A stretch of 64,000 nt of DNA from Adenophora triphylla var. japonica (GCA_022495995.1 JAFEMH010001297.1:310001-374000); one strand, 5' to 3'. Counted from the stretch's first letter, positions 1 to 11,106 are shown. The notes: a model not told the origin generated them from the sequence alone. Numbers and translations are program-made.

Positions 1-440
1 GATATGCTTCTACATTCTCTATTAACTACAAAACAATTAGCATCTTAAGTCAAGAGAATTGCCATGAGATGCAATCATATAACAAAACAAAACATCCATA
101 CATGCTTTGCATATCATCAATAATCTTCAGAAAGAACCATTCTTCGCTGAAAAATATTGTTGGTGTAAAAAATCCAGACAAAAAAATTCGCTTGGGACAG
201 ATACCCATCGTACGAGAAAAACGGAATAAAAAAATGAATTTTGAGGCGGAACCCAAAGATGTTGATCAACTTGATAGAGGAGATCGGAAGTTTGAGGCGG
301 ATGGCTGATCAATTGAGAGAGGAGATCGGAAGAGCGATGAGTTTGAAAAAGCTTTTATATTTTAGAGATACATCATCTGCGGTCTGCAGATATGATTTTG
401 GCTGAAGGGCTTGTGTTTATCACTTTATCTCATAAATTCG
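1..440. other. AT-rich leading edge, no gene recognised
   Basis: Short overlapping open frames of 60-80 codons occur on both strands here, but none has a recognisable domain or splice structure. A GA-rich stretch at about 270-340 carries two similar segments built on GAGGAGATCGGAAG. I see nothing else that can be supported. Confidence 0.5.
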
Positions 441-712
441 AAGTAATATGTGCTTATCTCAAAATTCGGATATTGTTAAAAGCTTTTCTCAAAATCTGTG
501 TTTATCATTTTGGTTGAGAACGTAAGTAGATGAGTTGTTGTAACATATTCTGTGTTTATCTCAAATAATCTAGGGTTGCAAAATAAGTTTGTTAATTTTG
601 TTTTTATAAAAAATTATAACAAATATCCTCTACATTATCTTATATTTTAATCAGGCATTTTATTTATTTATAATATTTATTTTTCGGTAATAAATAAAAA
701 AATGGCTGACCA
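441..712 (+). repeat. Left copy of a 270-bp direct repeat
   Basis: This segment is repeated in the same orientation at 1836-2102 with only scattered differences. It runs from AAGTAAT through a shared core to AATAAATAAAAAATGGCT. Inside each copy the motif GTTTATCTCAAA recurs. The two copies bracket about 1.1 kb holding captured coding fragments. They could be long terminal repeats of a small element, but I see no TG/CA ends or target duplication, so a segmental duplication is equally possible. Confidence 0.75.
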
Positions 713-1020
713 ATTGGAATAAAATGCTGTTGTACATGTTGCCGCCATTTTCGTTGCCGCCAACTGTTTAATTTAATTTCTGACTGAGCAGATCTGTTGT
801 TGGCCCAATTGATGATAATGGAGGAAATTTGTATCTATTGTGTGGAATTTGGGAGTAGATTAATCTTGGACTGTCTGCTGATGGTGTTCTTGTGATGATG
901 CCTGTGTTGTTGATATCACCACAATTTTCACTTCCATTGCTCCATGAACCTTGATGGTCAGTTTTATTATTTAGATTAATGGACTGATGGAAAGGTGTTG
1001 GTGATGGTGATGGAAAGGTT

Positions 1021-1185
1021 GGGGATGAAAAAACTGCTTTCGAGATAGGATTGGTTGTTCCCAAAAAGGCTATGAAGCAAAGTGATGAAGAAAGTCTTGA
1101 TTGTGTTGAAGTTCTTGTCAAGGAGTTCCAGAAGATTGGGTTAATTGTTGACAGAGTTCTTAGGCTTCACGATGAATTCTTCAAG
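1021..1185 (+). pseudogene. Anoctamin-like (TMEM16-type) first-exon fragment
   Basis: Frame 1 from 1021 reads 55 codons with the segments FEIGLVVPKK, DCVEVLVKEFQKIGLIVDRV and DEFFK. From memory this is the start of the plant anoctamin-like protein, a membrane protein of the TMEM16 family. The exon ends after AAG at 1185 at a GT donor, and the frame meets TAA nine bases later, as expected for intron sequence. There is no ATG in frame upstream: a TGA lies about 36 bases before 1021. No later anoctamin exon is seen; the piece after a TTTGTGCAG acceptor-like site near 1680 stops within eleven codons. It is therefore a captured or relict exon, not a working gene. The neighbouring 770-1020 segment reads as a low-complexity protein in reverse orientation and may be a second captured fragment of unknown origin. 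Confidence 0.55.
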
Positions 1186-1835
1186 GTTCAATAATTTTCC
1201 CCTTAGTTGGCCATTTTTATGATACTTCACTATAATTCATAATTGTGTTAGTAATATGGTTCACGAAAATAATGTTTGCTACTATTTGAGTTAATGAGTA
1301 CATAGTGCAAAAGTTTCAATTTAGTATGTTGTAAATGATTCAAGATTGTTTTCTATTAATAATGCAAAATATTGGTGAACGCGAGGTGTTTGGAATAATG
1401 TTTGAATGAAAACTATCAAGTGTATTGTCTGTTGCAGACAGTTTGGGTATTTTTTGTTGTCAGTTTTGAGCATTTAGTGAACTCTTGAACTTTGTGGCAT
1501 ATAAAACCAGAAGGATAGATTTAGATGTTTTAAGACTTCTAGTCGTTGCCTCGTAATTCCTTGAACTTTGGTGGGTGGAAAACCTTAACCCTGATACTTG
1601 CTACGACTTCTCATATGAGAGTAGACATGTGGGTTCTAATTTCTAGTTGCTATTAATTAAATTTTTTGTTTTGTGCAGAAGGCTAGGTGGGAACTGAGAC
1701 CTGAAGTCTAGGGTCTTAATAGTGTTGTTCAGAGTCCAGAAATAAAAAAAAGCATAAAACAACCTTCATCACCATTGCTAACACAATATATGAAATGTTG
1801 CCAATAAAAGAATTGCCTGCTTCTTTAAGTTCTCA

Positions 1836-2102
1836 AAGTAATCTGTGTTTATCTCAAAATTCGGATATTGTTAAAAGCTTTTCTCAAAATCTGTGTTTAT
1901 CATTTTGGTTGAGAACGTAAGTAGATGAGTTGTTGTAACATATTCTGTGTTTATCTCAAAATAATCTAGGGTTGCAAAATAAGTTTATTAATTTTGTTTT
2001 TATCAAAAATTATAACAAATATCCTCTACATTATCTTATATTTTAATAAGGCATTTTATTTATTTATTTATTTTTCGATAATAAATAAAAAATGGCTTAT
2101 CA
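1836..2102 (+). repeat. Right copy of the 270-bp direct repeat
   Basis: Same sequence and orientation as 441-712, with small indels. The spacing between repeat starts is 1395 bp. Both copies end in a run of AATAAATAAAAAATGGCT before diverging. Confidence 0.75.
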
Positions 2103-2531
2103 ACATTTTGTTTATATTATGATTTCGTTTGGGATATAATTACATTGAAAAAAAAATAAAAATTAAAATCTAAATCAAGTTATTATTCAGAATTTTAAAT
2201 CAAATAATGCTTGTTTACAGGATCTGTGCATATTTGGTTGTTTGGTCCGGATTATACTTGTCAAATTATATGTGACAATTTAAAAAATAGTGTTAGTTAA
2301 GAATTTTTGTTATTGTTTTAATTTCTTGGCTGTTTTACTTTCTTGGATTATTGATATACTTCAAAAAGGTCAAATTTTTTTTATCAGGGAGGAATTGATG
2401 TTGATGACTGAGTTGAAAAAATATTTCTGCTTGCTTAAGTATCATGTGAAACAAAACTGTAACCAATGATGGAAAACATATATTCTGCAGAATTAAGAGT
2501 AGATGTTATTGGATGTGTAATTCAAGAACTA
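2103..2531. other. AT-rich spacer, nothing recognised
   Basis: The stretch is A/T-rich with no open frame of note, no terminal repeats and no recognisable protein similarity. It ends at the TA dinucleotide that flanks the next MITE. Confidence 0.5.
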
Positions 2532-2837
2532 CTCCCTCCGTCCCACCGATCTTAAGAAAACTTTCCATTTTGGGCGTCCCGCCGATCTTAAGAATTCCAA
2601 AAATGGAAAGTTTTTATTATTTTTATACTCTTTCTACCCCACTCATTCTCTCTCCTACTTTACTTTTACACTCACAGTATTCTCTCTCCTAACTATTCAT
2701 CCCACTCATTCTCTCTCCTATTTAATTTTTCACACTCACAACACTTCTTCCACTCATTCTCTCTCCTAATACTATAATAATATTCCTTAATTCCCGTGCC
2801 ATTTTACTTTTTCTTAAGATGGCTGGGATGGAGGGAG
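2532..2837. mobile_element. Stowaway-type MITE
   Basis: The element begins CTCCCTCCGTCCCACC and ends in the inverse GGGATGGAGGGAG, flanked by TA at 2530-2531 and 2838-2839. These are the terminal repeats and target duplication of Stowaway MITEs (Tc1/mariner superfamily). The interior has repeated CACTCATTCTCTCTCC segments and no coding capacity, so mobility would need a transposase supplied in trans. Confidence 0.9.
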
Positions 2838-2986
2838 TATATCTTTGCATGTGTAATTTGCAAAAACAACTAATATTATTAAAAAAACATCATAATAAAT
2901 CAGAACAAACAACTAAACCTAAATGTAATCTTCAAACAAAATCATATAACCAGACGGTACTATTCAACCTACAAAGTCTAATAAAA

Positions 2987-3778
2987 TCATTCACATCCCC
3001 AAAACAACCCATAGATTTCAAGGTCAAATATGCAATTAGCACATCCAGTATTTTCATTTTCATGTCTTGAATAATAGCACCAACTTTTGTCCTTGTAATG
3101 AGCTTCAACATTGCAAAATATTGGCCATGTGTAGAAATAATAATCATCACTCTTCCATAATGATTTGATGAATGCCTTCAAATTAGAAGGATAATTAATC
3201 GACTGAATCTTGGTGAAGTCGGATTTTTGGAAACTCATGATGATTTGCTTTCCCATATCTATATTCGATTCATCCTCATTGAAAAGTAGTACTATCCCTA
3301 GAGTATACAATGCCTCCATATGACTTTTATCTGCAGCTTGTTGTAGATAGTTAATACCGGAATGAAAACTCACTTTATCACATGAAGCAATCTGAAAAAG
3401 AGATAAATTAATTAATATTACTTTAAATAACTAAAAAAGAATACTTATAAAATTGTTACGGCCGAAAATATTAAGAAAAATAGGTAATTGTTTACATACC
3501 AACCCGTGACGGAATAGAGCATCAGGATTTCCACATGCAAGGCACCTATCCATAAATCTTGTTGCTACATTACTCCGACGCCATCATGTGCTAATTGGAA
3601 AATCCCGGAGTGAACCTTGCTGATATATATATTCATCATTCCTTGCCTCCCAAAAGATCCTAGAAGTTGATTTAAGATTCACGAAATCGAAAAACGAATT
3701 TGCGAGAACACGAAGAAAAATTTCAATGATAAGCTCCATAGGAAGTCGTTCAATGGAAACCATTGTAATTGAATACAC
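2987..3778 (-). pseudogene. F-box / SEL1-like protein gene with an in-frame stop
   Basis: Two minus-strand exons can be joined. Exon 1 (3778-3500) carries an F-box start with IERLPMELIIEIFLRV and LKSTSRIFWEA, the fold that recruits substrates to an SCF ubiquitin ligase. It continues to RCLACGNPDALFRHG and a GTATGT donor. Exon 2 (3391-2987) follows a TTTTTCAG acceptor and carries a SEL1-like repeat (INYLQQAADKSHMEALYTLG) and a cysteine-containing end. The order matches the plant family of F-box proteins with a SEL1-like repeat (At2g35280/At1g67623 type, from memory). The joint is in phase 0. Codon 65 of exon 1 is TGA (3586-3584), next to TGG, and the frame is otherwise open on both sides. This is either a young pseudogene or a one-base error. 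The start could be the sixth codon, also ATG. Confidence 0.75.
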
Positions 3779-3977
3779 AAAAAAAATTTGAAAAGTTGAA
3801 AGTGAAGAAAAAAAACAGTGATATGCGAAATATAGATGAATGACTTAGTATTTATAGGCTAAAGGTGATTTACTTGAATTTTTATGAAATTATTTTTCAC
3901 TAATAAGCTACCTAAATTTTTGAATAATAAATTTTTTGGTTTGCTTTATTTTGCAGATTGGAGGGAGGGGAATTTTG

Positions 3978-5014
3978 GATTCTCAAATAATTTATTTAGT
4001 TCTTTTTGCTCCGGATTCTTTTTTTTATTTAAAATTCCGAAATATAAAATTACATTTTTATGTTTTTTAACATTCCGAAATAAATATATTTTAGTTCTTT
4101 TTTCTCCGGATTCTTTTTTTTTATTTAAAATTCCGAAATATAAAATTTGGGAAAAACTGTTACTAACCTAAAAAAAATTACTCAATTTTTTCGGATTTAT
4201 GAAAAAAAAACACTTATCCTAGTTTTAAAAAAAACGTATGAAACAAAACTGTAACCAATTTGATATTTGAATTCCATTTTTGATAAATCCTATATTTATC
4301 TTATCTTTTAATGAAATAAGGATTCTCAAATAATTTATTTAGTTCTTTTTGCTCCGGATTCTTTTTTTATTATTTAAAATTCAGAAATATAAAATTACAG
4401 TTTTATGTTTTTTAACATTTCGAAATAAATATATTTTAGTTCTTTTTGCTCCGAATTCTTTTTTTTTTATTTAAAATTCCGAAATATAAAATTTGGAAAA
4501 AACTGTTACTAACCTAAAAAAATTACTCAATTTTTTCGGATTTATGAAAAAAAAACACTTATCCTAGTTTAAAAAAAAAACGTATGAAACAAAACTGTAA
4601 CCAATTTGATATTTGAATTCCATTTTTGATAAAGCCTATATTTATCTTATCTTTTAATGAAATAAGGATTCTCAAATAATTTATTTAGTTCTTTTTGCTC
4701 CGGATTCTTTTTTTTTTATTATTTAAAATTTTGAAATATAAAATTACAGTTTTGTGTTTTTTAACATTCCGAAATAAATATACTTTATTTCTTTTTGCTC
4801 CGGATTCTTTTTTTATTTAAAATTCCGAAATATAAAATTTGGGAAAAACTGTTACTAACCTAAAAAAATTACTCAATTTTTTCGGATTTATGAAAAAAAA
4901 AAAAAACACTTATCCTAGTTTAAAAAAAAACGTATGAAACAAAACTGTAACCAATTTGATATTTGAATTCCATTTTTGATAAAGCCTATATTTATCTTAT
5001 CTTTTAATGAAATA
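3978..5014. repeat. Three tandem copies of a ~345-bp AT-rich unit
   Basis: The unit starts GATTCTCAAATAATTTATTT at 3978, 4321 and 4667 and ends near 5014 at CTTTTAATGAAATAA. Each unit holds two copies of a sub-repeat with TTTTTGCTCCGGATTC followed by a T run and AAAATTCCGAAATATAAAA. Copies differ by a few substitutions and by the lengths of the T and A runs. There is no coding capacity; a 95-codon open frame over the first copy is an accident of the repeat. No terminal motif identifies a transposon class. Confidence 0.85.
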
Positions 5015-5157
5015 ATTATGACTACATCAGATTTAGATTCCATTTTTGATAAAGCCTAAATTTTTTAACTAAAATCTGAAATAAAAATGAGTTGGAAATT
5101 GAATTGCTGACGTGGCCTTTTCTGGAGCCTCTAAATAGTTTTGGTTTATATATTATA

Positions 5158-5454
5158 CTCCCTCCGTCCCAGCAGAAGCGTCACCATTTTTAGCTTGACA
5201 CGCAAATCAAGGAAAAAAGTGAGAAGAAAAAATGTTGTGAGTGTAATTTAAAAATAGGAGAGAGAATTAGTGGAGGAAATAGTGAATTAAAAAATGTTGT
5301 GAGTGTAGAGGAGAGAGAATTAGTGGAGGGAATAGTGGATGGGATAATAGAATATTAATAAAACATTTCCTTTTTAGGATTTTTAGGAAAGCTGACGCTT
5401 CAAACGGGACACCATTTTGAATAAAAAGTGACACTTCTAGCGGGACGGAGGGAG
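5158..5454. mobile_element. Stowaway-type MITE
   Basis: Ends are CTCCCTCCGTCCCAGC and GCGGGACGGAGGGAG, flanked by TA on each side (5156-5157, 5455-5456). Subterminal segments AAGCGTCACC and AAAAGTGACACTTC are also inverted relative to each other. There is no open frame. It lies only 42 bp from the next MITE-like end. Confidence 0.9.
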
Positions 5455-5496
5455 TATATGATGTTTATGTGTAAATATTATGTTAGTAACAACATA

Positions 5497-6378
5497 CTCC
5501 CTCCGCCACACTTCATTTAACACTAAATTTTTTATAAAAGAATTAAAAAATAGTAGGAGAAATAATTAGTGTAAGGAGGTGTAATGAGTAGCAAAAGTAA
5601 ATTAAAAGATAGAATGAGTGCGAAAATAATAATTTGATTAGTGGTGTGAGTATAAAAATTTTGAGTAGGTCTGCTGAGAAACGCGTTTCTCCATAACTAT
5701 GGAGAAACGCATTTTTAATAGCCAGAAGCTATACGTTTGATAACCAGAAGAAAATTTTTGGATATCAGTCTCAAAGGGTTCTGGATATCCAGAAGCTTTG
5801 GAACGGATATCCAGAAGCCTTTGGGCGGATATCCAGAAAAAATAGATTTGAAGCCAAATTCAAGGCCAAGACCACAAATTGCTTATTGAAGGTTTCTGGA
5901 TATCCAGAAACCTTCAAATGTATATCCAGAAACCATCAAATGAATATCCGTAAACATATTTGAAGCCAAATCCAAGGCCAAGACCGTAAAATACTTATTG
6001 AAGGTTTTGGATATCAGAAACCTTCAATGTATATCCGAAACCATCGAATGAATATCCGAAACATTTTTAAAGTTTGGATATCATTGAAGGTTCTGGATAT
6101 CACTTTCATAAGCTTCGGATATCCTTTCAAAGGGTTACGGATATCCGAACCTTTGAGGCGATATCCGTGTAACCATGGGACAAGGTCATGGCCAATACAA
6201 AAAGTTTCTGGATATCCTTTCAATAGCTTCTGGATACCCGTAACCCGTTTCTCCATAACTTATGGAGAAACGCGTTTCTCCCTAGATTTTATGAAAAAAT
6301 TTTCATTATAGACAGTGCCAAGTGAAGTGAGACATATCAAAATAGAAATTAGTACCAAGTGAAGTGTAACAGAGTGAC
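5497..6378. mobile_element. Degenerate MITE interrupted by another element
   Basis: The left end reads CTCCCTCCGCCACACTTCAT after a TA at 5495-5496. A matching but diverged inverse end, AAGTGAAGTGTAACAGAGTG, lies near 6358-6378. The interior is split by the palindromic-end element at 5676-6281. The right end is poorly conserved, so the boundary is a guess. Confidence 0.45.
5676..6281. mobile_element. 606-bp element with palindromic ends and GGATATCC repeats
   Basis: Both ends carry the 16-base palindrome GAGAAACGCGTTTCTC followed by CCATAACTATGG (left) or its near inverse (right), giving a terminal inverted repeat of about 36 bp with a one-base length difference. The interior is filled with GGATATCC-centred repeats such as CTGGATATCCAGAAACC, each a small palindrome. 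There is no coding capacity beyond two short frames that mirror the repeat. The target duplication is unclear, at most 2 bp (CT). I do not recognise the family. Confidence 0.6.
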
Positions 6379-6410
6379 CAAAATATGCAACGTACTTAGT
6401 ATTTTTTGCA

Positions 6411-6604
6411 ATTAATTAATGCAATGTACCACAAAGTTGCCACTTAATGCAATGAGTTTGTCAAATTCGTTTCAAATAATCCAACGTACTTTGAAGTAAG
6501 TTACATTATTTGAAACAAAAATTGCATTATTTGAAACGAATTTAACAAGTACGAAGTATATTACATTAAGGGATAACTTTATGATAAATTGCATTAATTG
6601 TAAA
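6411..6604. mobile_element. Small foldback element
   Basis: About 75 bp at the left (AATTAATGCAATGTACC to AAATTCGTTTCAAATAAT) pairs with an inverted copy at the right (ATTATTTGAAACGAATTT to AAATTGCATTAATT), leaving a short loop. The arms differ at several positions. It is non-coding and MITE-like. Confidence 0.7.
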
Positions 6605-6687
6605 TAAAGCATTGATACGTGACATATTTTCACAGATATTTTGTCTTTGAATTTGCCCCCAACACGTTACTAAGTTTTATATACATA

Positions 6688-6969
6688 CTACCTCATTTCC
6701 AAAATAACATACCCGTTTACTTTACTGTTCGGTTTGGGAATTAAGAAAAGTGGATAATGGAGAAAGGGTTGTGAGTATAAAAGTAAAATAGGAGAAAGAA
6801 TTAGTGGAGGGAATAGTAAAGTTGATTGGTGTTGTGAGTATAAAAGTAAAATAGGAAAGAGAATGAGTAGAGAAAATAGTAAAAATTCTTTGCTATTTTA
6901 GGAAATAGATATATTATTATGGGACGCCCAAAATGGAAAAATGGGTATGTTATTTTGGAACGGAGGGAG
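6688..6969. mobile_element. Stowaway-type MITE
   Basis: The left end is CTACCTCATTTCCAAAATAA and the right end is its inverse ending in TTGGAACGGAGGGAG, with TA duplications at 6686-6687 and 6970-6971. The left terminus has drifted from CTCCCTCC. The interior has the usual AGAGAATGAGTAGAG-type repeats. Confidence 0.85.
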
Positions 6970-7347
6970 TATAAATTATGGGTTGGGTTCAATAATTTTC
7001 AATGGGATATTTTTGAAAGGGATAAACGATTTTGAAGCCAATATGTAATATTTGGTTAAATAGAGGGCCCAATACATACTGAATTCAAAGTCCACATGTT
7101 TGAATATTAAGCTAATTATGGGGATTTAGAAATTAGAACTCTTGGGTAGAGTTAGCTCCAGTTATCCTGCCACGTGTCAATGGCCCAATTTTGGCCCTAC
7201 GGTTTTTAATTCATTTAAATTAAGTTAATGTATTAGTCATTGAAATATCGTTGCGCTTGAGCAATAGTCCATTTCAACAATCTATTTTTATTTTCATAAT
7301 TAATTTAAATGAAGTTGATGACGCCACGACTTTTGGGGTCGGAGGTT

Positions 7348-8916
7348 TGTTCGGTCGAAACCTAACGGTTTATTTTATATCCGCAAGCGCACGGGCTATT
7401 GTAATATAGCGGGTGCAAGTACGAGTCGATCCCACAGAGACAGGGTTTACTTAAGGGATATTTTTGTCTTTTAGAAAATATAAAAAGGATTGGGGGGTAG
7501 ATAAAATTTGTTTTTAGAATAATAGAGAGAGCATAGACAGAAAATACTTTAATTGAATTCTTATAAAACGAAGCATTCTCGGGATTGGAAATCATACACA
7601 TAATCTTATTCATCAAATTGTCATTGTCTTAGAAATAAAAGGTTTTCATAAAAAGCAAGGATGGTATGTTAGGCCTACGCTATTTCGGGCTAGGACAATA
7701 GCGTTTGTATTCTTCACTAATTATGTTCTAACCGTTTGAGAAATCCGTTTATGTTTGACCCCGCCCGTCACAAACGGGCATTCCGGCTTATCTCTAGCCG
7801 ACCATAATTAGTAAGAATCCATTAAGGACGGAAGTTCAACATACTTTCCATTAAAAGAACATCCACTAGGCCATTGAACTACTCTCGTGATCAATGAACC
7901 TAGTTTCTTTATATGGTTCCGTCAATTGAGATTCTCCGCTAGGTACTTCTCTCAATTAGTGAATCATACAAATTGGATATCGCCAATAAGTAAGGCATTT
8001 AGAGAATAATATAAAGAAATTGTTTTAGATGAAGAAAGAAGACAAGACTAATCATTTTTTAGATGATGAATAAGCATGTTTTTGAGTTTCCAACCCCAAG
8101 AATATGGGGGATTACTCACAAGCCATTTATAATATAAAAGCAATTAAAATAAGAGATTGAGTAAGAGAGACTTATGATGGACAAATGCTGGAAATAATGC
8201 TTCACTTTTATTGATCTTCTTCCAAAGTAACTTCAAGAACAAAGTAATGACTTGGTCTTCAAATCTCCTTGGAAATTGTTATCACAAGTATTTTGTGTTT
8301 TCTATCTATCAAATATCAGTATTTCTCTCTAATGATTCGTGTTTAAGGCCCGATCTCTAGGGTCCTATTTATAAAAAGGAGGGAACTCTTCAATCGGGTG
8401 CAACCCAAAGGTGCCTTTACGTCGGCGATCACGTTTTGCACGGCCGTGTCAAGGAAGTTGCACGGCCGTGTGACCCTAGCGCCGATTTTGAATTTAAGTC
8501 TTGACACCTTGCACGGCCGCTCCTAAATAAGGCTGCACGGCCGCTCCGCCTGATGACACGGCGCTCCTTCTTCAAGACACGGCCACTCCATATTTTAGGG
8601 CCAAAAATGGCACGAAAAATGCCAAGTGCACGGCCGCTCCATCTCTGCGCACGGCCGCTCTGTCCGAATTTTAACTTTGTGTGCTTGATTTGGTTGGTGC
8701 TCTCCCATGTCTTTTGCCTTGAAGTGTCCAAGTATCCTTTTGATAAAAATGAACCTAAAACCTGTCTAAAAAGGCAAGAAATATACCAAAAGCGTAAAAT
8801 CTAGAAAATAAGGAAAAGAAACTAAAAAGTATAAGAAATGAAATGAAAAATGATGTTTTATGCCATAAAAAGTATATAAAAATAAGGATAAATGACTATA
8901 TAATAGTCACTTATCA
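7348..8916 (-). repeat. 3' LTR of the Athila-like element
   Basis: On the minus strand it starts TGATAAGTGACTATTATA and ends CGAACA. It is nearly identical to the LTR at 12948-14519. It contains a cluster of GCACGGCCGCTC/GTGTCAAGG repeats (8430-8660) that gives an unusually GC-rich patch. Confidence 0.93.
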
Positions 8917-8931
8917 AACTCCCCCACACTT
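8917..8931 (-). promoter_or_regulatory. Polypurine tract
   Basis: Directly inside the 3' LTR the minus strand reads AAGTGTGGGGGAGTT, the expected primer for plus-strand DNA synthesis. Confidence 0.75.
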
Positions 8932-10299
8932 AAACCTTTGCTTGTCCCCAAGCAAACTTATAATGAAATATGGGGAGGGAGAAAAATTATGATTGATCCC
9001 TCAGAAATAAAGTAGCAAGCCCTTGAATGCCTTGTAGATAATGCCTTTTATCTATCCAATCATATTTTGAATATCTTTAAAAATTTTATTTTGGGAAGAA
9101 GTATTTTAGGGATATTTTAAAGAGATAAAATGCAAGACAATAACCTAGTATAGCATATATAGAATTTTGATCAAGTAAAGCATGCTAGAAGGAAGAATTT
9201 TCTTGGTAGAAAAAGCCATCACTTTTTAGAGTGATTTTTTAGAAAATATGAATTTTATTTCTTTAAGATGTACAAGAAAAGGTATAGACATTTATTCACA
9301 ATTTAGAAGTTCCGAAGAATTGCATTACATTCTTGAATCACAAGGGTGAAGAATGGGTGATGGTAGTGGAAAAATCTCGTCAAAGTCAAACAAATTTATC
9401 TTTATTTTTGTACGTGTTATATTTTTGCAAAAGACCTAAGTTATTCTTGATCCTTTCAAGTAGGAGACATTGTGGTCGCGAGCCCCATGTTCCTAATACT
9501 TAGATCAAGAATACTTTTGGATATTATTCCCGTTTTGGCAAGGAAGCATCGTCGCAGCGAACGCCGTGCCCCGAGTTACTTAGGAGATAATTTTCTTTTT
9601 GCTTTTGGTGACCATTGTCACTCTTTTATTAATAAGATAAAAGTGTTTTACTTTGACTTGATTTGAAAATTGAAGGATGGAATTTATGAAAGGGTGTGAT
9701 TCAAGAGATGCAAACAAAAAGGTGCTTCTAAAAAGGGAATAAATATCTAATAAAGATAAAGAATGTACAATCTTAAAGGAATATATTCAAAATTTGCATA
9801 AATAACCAAGCATAAAAGGATTCCTTCTAATCAAATGCATTTTCCTTGATGAGATTCTATATTGTGCTATACCAACTTATGAGGCTTTCAATTATTTCCT
9901 AAAAAAGATCCCTTATACTTTTTCTTTTTATAGATTTCTAAGTGTATAGAAAATATGAGAGGAAAGGTAAAGGCATTTATACTAGGGCAAATGGCAAGCA
10001 TAATGATAATGATTTTTGATCATCATAGGGATTAATTTTTTTTTTTTTTTATATACTATTATACATGCATAAAAAGAAAAAAAATGCAACTAAGTTAAAA
10101 AGAAAAAAAATTACACTAGAAAGCAAGTAAATTAAAACTAGAAAGCAAATAGATAAATACCCCCCCACACTTGAAGTGAACATTGTCCTCAATGTTTCAA
10201 GGACAAAGAGTAAAGAGATAAGCATGTGGTGGTAAACAAAATTATGATAAACAGTAATATAATCCATCGGTTTACTATTCCGATGATGCTTGTTTAAGG
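8932..10299 (-). other. Non-coding 3' region of the Athila-like element
   Basis: This is A/T-rich with no open frame of note, in the place where an autonomous element would carry pol. Near 10160-10200 the minus strand reads GAGGACAATGTTCACTTC followed by AAGTGTGGGGGGG. The same GTGTGGGGG motif ends the element, so this may be an internal polypurine-like tract. A short frame at 10049-10303 has hydrophobic stretches but I cannot assign it. Confidence 0.5.
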
Positions 10300-10566
10300 T
10301 CATAAGCTCGACCCCTTTCTATCAGTGACAATGGACGGTGAGTGGTATTGTAATGGTCTTTTATCCTTAACAACTCGCCATTCCTTCCCCTTTGGCGTGA
10401 TTGAGCTCTTAAGATTTATGCAAACGCGACATCCTGATGTGCTTTTTTTCTTAGGTCCCCTACCCTTTGATTTTTCAATCTTATTATGCTTTTTAGGGTG
10501 CACATTTTTTTCACCACTATGATCTAAGGGCTTTTTAATTAAAATTTTTGAGTCCTTGGATTGCAA
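10300..10566 (-). CDS. Basic tail ORF after protease
   Basis: 88 codons rich in lysine, with KKHNKIEKSKGRGPKKK and KGKEWRVVKDKRPL. It starts four bases downstream of the protease stop. It may be the basic C-terminal part of the same polyprotein or simply open sequence. No domain is recognised. Confidence 0.3.
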   Translation of the reverse strand: MQSKDSKILIKKPLDHSGEKNVHPKKHNKIEKSKGRGPKKKSTSGCRVCINLKSSITPKGKEWRVVKDKRPLQYHSPSIVTDRKGSSL

Positions 10567-10569
10567 TTT

Positions 10570-11106
10570 TTAACCCTTTTTGCTATCATTCTCAGGAGTG
10601 TTGATTTCATGGCACGGTTTCTTGAGATTTAAGTCTTTAAATTCGACTTTCTTATTTCCAATGTTTAAAGAAAGAGTGCCATTCTTTACATCTATTATTG
10701 CACCAGCGGTGGCAAGAAAAGGTCTTCCTAGAATGATTGGAATTTGGTGATCTTCCTCCATATCAAGAACTACAAAGTCAACCGGGATGATCAATTTCCC
10801 AATTTGACAAGGGACGTCTTCCATAATACCCATCGGGTATTTAATGGAGCGATCCGCTAGTTGGAGAGAAATAGTGGTGGGTTTCATTTCCCCCACACCT
10901 AGTTTCTTACCTACCGAAAGCGGAATGAGGCTCACACTTGCCCCAAGATCTAACAAAGCATTATCAACATTATATTTACCTATTTTGCAAGGAATAGAGA
11001 AAGTGCCGGGATCTTTTAATTTAGGAGGAAGTTCTCTTTGTAAAATGGCACTTACTTCTTCATTAAGCGACAGTCTCATGCTCCTCAAGTTTTCTTTTAT
11101 TTGCAA
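10570..11106 (-). CDS. Retropepsin-like protease, Athila type
   Basis: The product is an aspartic protease that would cleave the gag polyprotein. About residues 50-60 give ALLDLGASVSLIPLSVGKKL, with the Athila-style D-L-G-A active site in place of D-S/T-G-A, and later PIILGRPFLATAGAIIDV, the flap and second hydrophobic motif. The frame overlaps the end of gag (11063-11106) in another phase. The gag end and this start read as one continuous protein if one base is restored near 11066, so gag and protease were probably a single polyprotein. After the protease the frame ends at 10570 without entering a reverse transcriptase. Confidence 0.8.
   Translation of the reverse strand: MQIKENLRSMRLSLNEEVSAILQRELPPKLKDPGTFSIPCKIGKYNVDNALLDLGASVSLIPLSVGKKLGVGEMKPTTISLQLADRSIKYPMGIMEDVPCQIGKLIIPVDFVVLDMEEDHQIPIILGRPFLATAGAIIDVKNGTLSLNIGNKKVEFKDLNLKKPCHEINTPENDSKKG

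Noticed and set aside
323..335. AGATCGGAAGAGC, identical to a common sequencing adapter start
   Set aside because: The following bases do not continue as adapter, and a related GAGATCGGAAG occurs 50 bp upstream in natural-looking sequence. A chance match is more likely than contamination.
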